From Trichoderma breve (lineage: Eukaryota > Ascomycota > Sordariomycetes > Hypocreales > Hypocreaceae), in assembly GCF_028502605.1 (NCBI RefSeq), contig NC_079232.1, forward strand, positions 4,650,001 to 4,714,000: a stretch of 64,000 bases of DNA, written 5' to 3'. Below are positions 60,653 to 64,000 of this stretch, piece after piece. Made by a program: the position numbers and the translations under genes. Below the pieces are notes generated by a model that was not told where the DNA came from, made no database searches, and saw only the letters and a program-made list of their open reading frames with translations. Each line of letters begins with the position of its first letter. Positions within the stretch are counted from its first letter, which is position 1.

Positions 60653-62665
60653 GCTAGTGAATCAGCAAAGGCTGATATCGACAACAGCTACCGGATTGAC
60701 CATTTTCATGGCAGGCCATCTGGGGGGATTCTCTTTCTCCTCGGTCAATCCTGGTTGGTTGATGATGCCGCCGTCGCTATTCATCTTGAATGCGGCCCAT
60801 TACCCCCTTATTACGACGACCAATTCTCTCTTGGCGAGCTACTCGCTCGCTAAGAAAACTAACTGATACGGCCTCGACGAATCATGACCATCTTTGACAA
60901 CTTTTTTCCTTTGTTTTGCTTTATAACTGCACATCTTACTCAGCAGCATCCCTATTTTGCCCTTTGTGCAAACCGATTGACAACTGCAAATAGCTGTACG
61001 GCCACAATGCCAGAATTGGTTTTGCCTGCAGTATTACCTGCAGAAGCAGCGGTGTTTGCCCCCGGTCATGTTCATCGTTTACAAACTTCCATGCAGTTGG
61101 AACTGCAAGTCCCACGTGGGCAGCTCCCTTTTTGGCGACGCGCCCCATAAGCTGGTACAAGGCACCCCTGCTCCGGATGTTACTCTGCTAGTGGACACAA
61201 CTTGGACCTATGAGATGGCTCTCCAGGGCATCAAGACGGGATTCGGCGACTCTAGAATCGGAAGCGGGGAGGTGTGTGGTGGCCGCGACCTGGCAGCCTT
61301 CGTCCTCATCATGCTCACCGGTGACTTACTTCGCCTCGTATTTCCCGTTTACCCTATTCCGTTTGGAAAGGACAAGGGCTGGGACAAGGTGCTGGGCGGA
61401 GCTTTGGCCTTCCGTTCATGATCAGGGTTTTGTCTGACAAGGTGCGGCACTCTACGCTGAAATAGCCGTTTGCCCTGCTTTGTCTTGGTCACCAGACTTG
61501 TTATTTCCCTTTTTGCTTTGTTTTCCCTCTCTGGTTTTGGTATGTTGGAGTCTTGATATTTTTGGGACAATGGTTGGTCTTTGCGTTTTGTTTGAAGGGC
61601 CTGGGTTTTGGGATTAGCTTTTTGGCACTTGGTCAGTGCCGTTCTCTCATGACCGTTGACCGGCGCAATTTGAGATTTAGATGGATGGAACGGGGCTATC
61701 CCAACGTACGAGTAACCCCACGGATAGACTGGTTTGTCGTAAGGCAAGGAAACTCCAATCTGGAGACATGAGCATGACTTCATAGATAGTAAATAGACAT
61801 GGGACACAATGATTACATTCAACACACCACTTGTCATACGATTCTGTGTAATTCCTTGGTAATGGTGAGCAATTACATACTCGTACAGATCAACGGTTGA
61901 ACAGTAGTAGGGCGAGCAATTCTGGATGCGAGTCAGTTTCACGCCCCCCTAGACATTGGTACAACACGCTGATTTGGCTTTGTCTTGGACGAGGTCTACG
62001 GGATAGTATTTCGTTCTGTAAAGATTACTATGTGCTATTTCACGCTGCCATCAGCAAGGGGACTGAAACTACTCTTTATGTGTTCCGTTCCTACACTTCA
62101 TCTCAGCTGGTTACTAGCAATCTACTAGTTTGAGGAAGACAAGCGAGAGATGCATCTCCTTTCATAGAGAGGACAGGAGGAAAAGAAATCGAGTGGTTCG
62201 TTTCCAGTGGACAAGGAACGAAGAAAACGAAGTTGACTCGCAATTTGCTTTTAATAGGGAGAGAAGAAATACTAAAGAATTATTCCGAGATTCTATCGAT
62301 CTCTGATTTCCTATTCTATGGATTTGCGTCTTCTGTGAAGCACGATGTTGGTACTCCTCCCGCGGGAAGACCGAAAAGGAAGCAAAAAAAGGCTGTGATA
62401 CAAGATTTGCCGTGCGAGGCGATCTAATCCTGTGCCATGTGCGGCACAATGGGATCTCCCCATGTTGGGCGGGTGATGTAACAGCAATACCCTTGTGACG
62501 GGCAGGTCATATGGGTAGACGGATGCAATAGTTTGCTTGCTTTCTTGCTTACTTCAATCCGAGGCAAGACTGGACAAAAGCAGGTTTTGGCTGAGTAGTC
62601 AGAGAGTAGTGCCGGTAGTGCTACTCGTGTTTAAGGAAAAAAAAAGGCAACCTCCGAAAACTGAT
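60653..62665. other. Non-coding region after the small Cys-rich gene
   Basis: Open frames at 60.66-61.42 kb (plus) and 61.35-61.94 kb (minus) have poor, inconsistent composition. The first probably lies in the 3' UTR of the small gene. T-rich tracts occur at 61500-61625. No RNA gene seen. Confidence 0.5.
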
Positions 62666-63800
62666 CTACGCATATCGGTAGAAGCGAGCAATCGTCTTAT
62701 CCTTGTACGGCCAATCCCACACTGGCCTCTCGCTCATCCTCTTCGTCACAGCCACCTCATCTCCAACTGATACGTCAACTCCGTCTAGGCCGTCAACTAA
62801 GAACGCATACTTTCCAAAGACGGGCGTCCACTTGGACCCTGCATCGACCCGTCGATCCGACATGAGCTTCTTCAAGAGCATGCCCTTCTCGCCCTCGCCG
62901 AACCGCCCCGTCTCGTAATCGACGTTGAGGGAAGTACACCGGTTGCACAGCTTCGTCATGGCCAGGGTAGGGCGGCCGCCGATGGACAACTCAGCCCAGA
63001 AGTCCTCTTCGAACTCGCCCTCGCCATCACCGTCAACCACAATGTTGGGGCGGAACTTGACGATATCCACGGGACCGCTGGAGAGACGGGCGTTGACGTT
63101 GCCGAGTGACTTTTCGGTCACGACGAGGTAGGCAGCCATATCTGAAAAGGCCAGCCAGTCCGCCTCGGGTTGCTGCCGTTGGCATTGATCTCCCCATACG
63201 AAACTAGATAGATAAGGAAGCCAGCCCTGTTTGGCGGGAGGCGCAGCAGAGACAGCGGGCTGAGCTCTAGGTGAGAAGGTGCCAAAAACAGGGCGACGCT
63301 CGTCACCGATGTAGCAAAGGATAGTCTGGAAGCCGAAGCAGGCTGTGAACCACTCGTCGAAATATGCCCCCATTCGATAAGCGTCAACCATGGCCTGGTG
63401 AAGGTTGATGACCTGCCGGTCGAGACCCGAGACGTCAGGATTCAGAGGCACGCGGAGGACGACGCTCTGTTCCGGACGCGGCGGCACCAGCGGATCTCTC
63501 GGGGGCTGATATCGTACATGAATCTCATCGCCAACAATCTCCTGGACGAAGCGGCTGCACTCGGGATACCGGTCAAGCTGGATCTTGGCCAGCTGCCCGT
63601 CGTCGCCGACTTTGAAGAGCATGAAGCGCCTGTCATACTTGACCCCCTGGGGGCCAAGATGAGCATTGTGGAGCGGGATGCCGCGGAGGGCCTTGATAGG
63701 ATAGACCCAAATCTGGGGTAAGAGAGGAGTCGTCAGCAACCTTAAAATCGTTTGACTGCCCTGTCCGGCTGAGATGCTTACATACCGCCGTTATCTTCAT
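62666..63800 (-). CDS. MOSC-domain molybdenum-cofactor-binding protein (mARC-like)
   Basis: Two exons read leftward: 63800-63786 (15 nt, MKITA) and 63712-62666, phase 0 (GTATGT...CCCCAG), 353 residues. The N-terminal beta-barrel half begins IWVYPIKALRGIPL, with LGPQGVKYDRRFMLF. The C-terminal MOSC half has VDIVKFRPNIVVDG, the CNRC motif (C261, C264), NVDYETG and the ending KDKTIARFYRYA. The FRPN and C-x-x-C-x-x-x-x-V-D signature is that of mARC-type proteins, where a cysteine coordinates the molybdenum. These proteins reduce N-hydroxylated compounds; the fungal substrate is unknown. The tiny first exon is needed to supply an ATG close to the conserved start. Confidence 0.92.
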
Positions 63801-64000
63801 GGCTGGCGCGGCTGAGGAGCGAATTCAATAGGGCTGGAACCAAGCAACGCGATCCGATTTGGATCAAGAAAAAGAAAAGAAAATACGTCGTTCTGTCCGA
63901 AATGCTGCCCGCTGCTCTTGTACAATGTCGAATTCCTGTGAATCATGTACTCGCGCGTCCGTAGATACATACTATTTTAAGCCAAAGGGCCCGATTACCC
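63801..64000. other. Upstream region of the MOSC gene
   Basis: 200 bp to the window edge. A short A-rich tract at 63867-63884 lies 5' of the minus-strand start. No gene seen. Confidence 0.5.

Noticed and set aside
61056..61421. Plus-strand frame with SHVGSSLFGDAPHKL and VFPVYPIPFGKDKGWDKV
   Set aside because: No ATG at its start, no recognisable family, and it follows the small Cys-rich gene on the same strand, so 3' UTR is likelier.
61349..61942. 197-codon minus-strand frame
   Set aside because: Composition is random-like with scattered Cys and Lys and no conserved-looking segment; the Lys-rich part mirrors T-rich DNA.

Overview
This window is nuclear DNA of a filamentous ascomycete. Genes carry short GT-AG introns (about 60-135 nt) with CTNAC/CTAAC-like branch sites, coding regions are compact, and the recognisable proteins look like those of Sordariomycetes. 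Hypocreales (Trichoderma-like) is my best guess, by inference only. I see no rRNA, convincing tRNA, CRISPR array or intact transposon.

Layout. 0-3.1 kb: no supported gene, one imperfect tandem duplication. 3.2-10.4 kb: three plus-strand genes, namely a secreted GH76 alpha-1,6-mannanase-like enzyme, tubulin-folding cofactor D, and a short two-exon endosulfine (Igo1/ENSA-like) gene that simple ORF calling misses. 10.6-14.2 kb: an AT-richer island of broken gene relics, including two diverged copies of the same two modules. 14.2-21.5 kb: gene desert. 22-50 kb: a dense housekeeping block with a seven-helix fungal rhodopsin/PTH11-like membrane protein (+), RPB5 (-), BFR1 (+), a small conserved Cys-containing protein (-), the mitochondrial Obg GTPase MTG2 (+), tRNA m5C methyltransferase TRM4/NCL1 (-), small-subunit processome protein UTP21 (-) and inositol pyrophosphate synthase VIP1/ASP1 (+). 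50-59.3 kb: a second gene desert. 59.3-60.7 kb: a long pyrimidine-rich leader in front of a 54-residue protein with three CxxC pairs. 62.7-63.8 kb: a MOSC-domain protein (-).

The genes do not form a single pathway or a biosynthetic cluster. Several serve gene expression: RPB5 in transcription, UTP21 in rRNA processing, TRM4 in tRNA modification, MTG2 in mitochondrial ribosome assembly and BFR1 in mRNP/polysome association. Two touch nutrient and cell-cycle signalling (endosulfine, VIP1), and TBCD acts in tubulin folding. The least ordinary items are the divergent endosulfine, the relic island, the repeated DxGGLL tail motif of the membrane protein, and the tiny Cys-rich gene whose leader carries three exact-period 11-nt repeats. 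All splice sites were placed by eye from reading frame, GT-AG consensus and family fit; no alignments were run.
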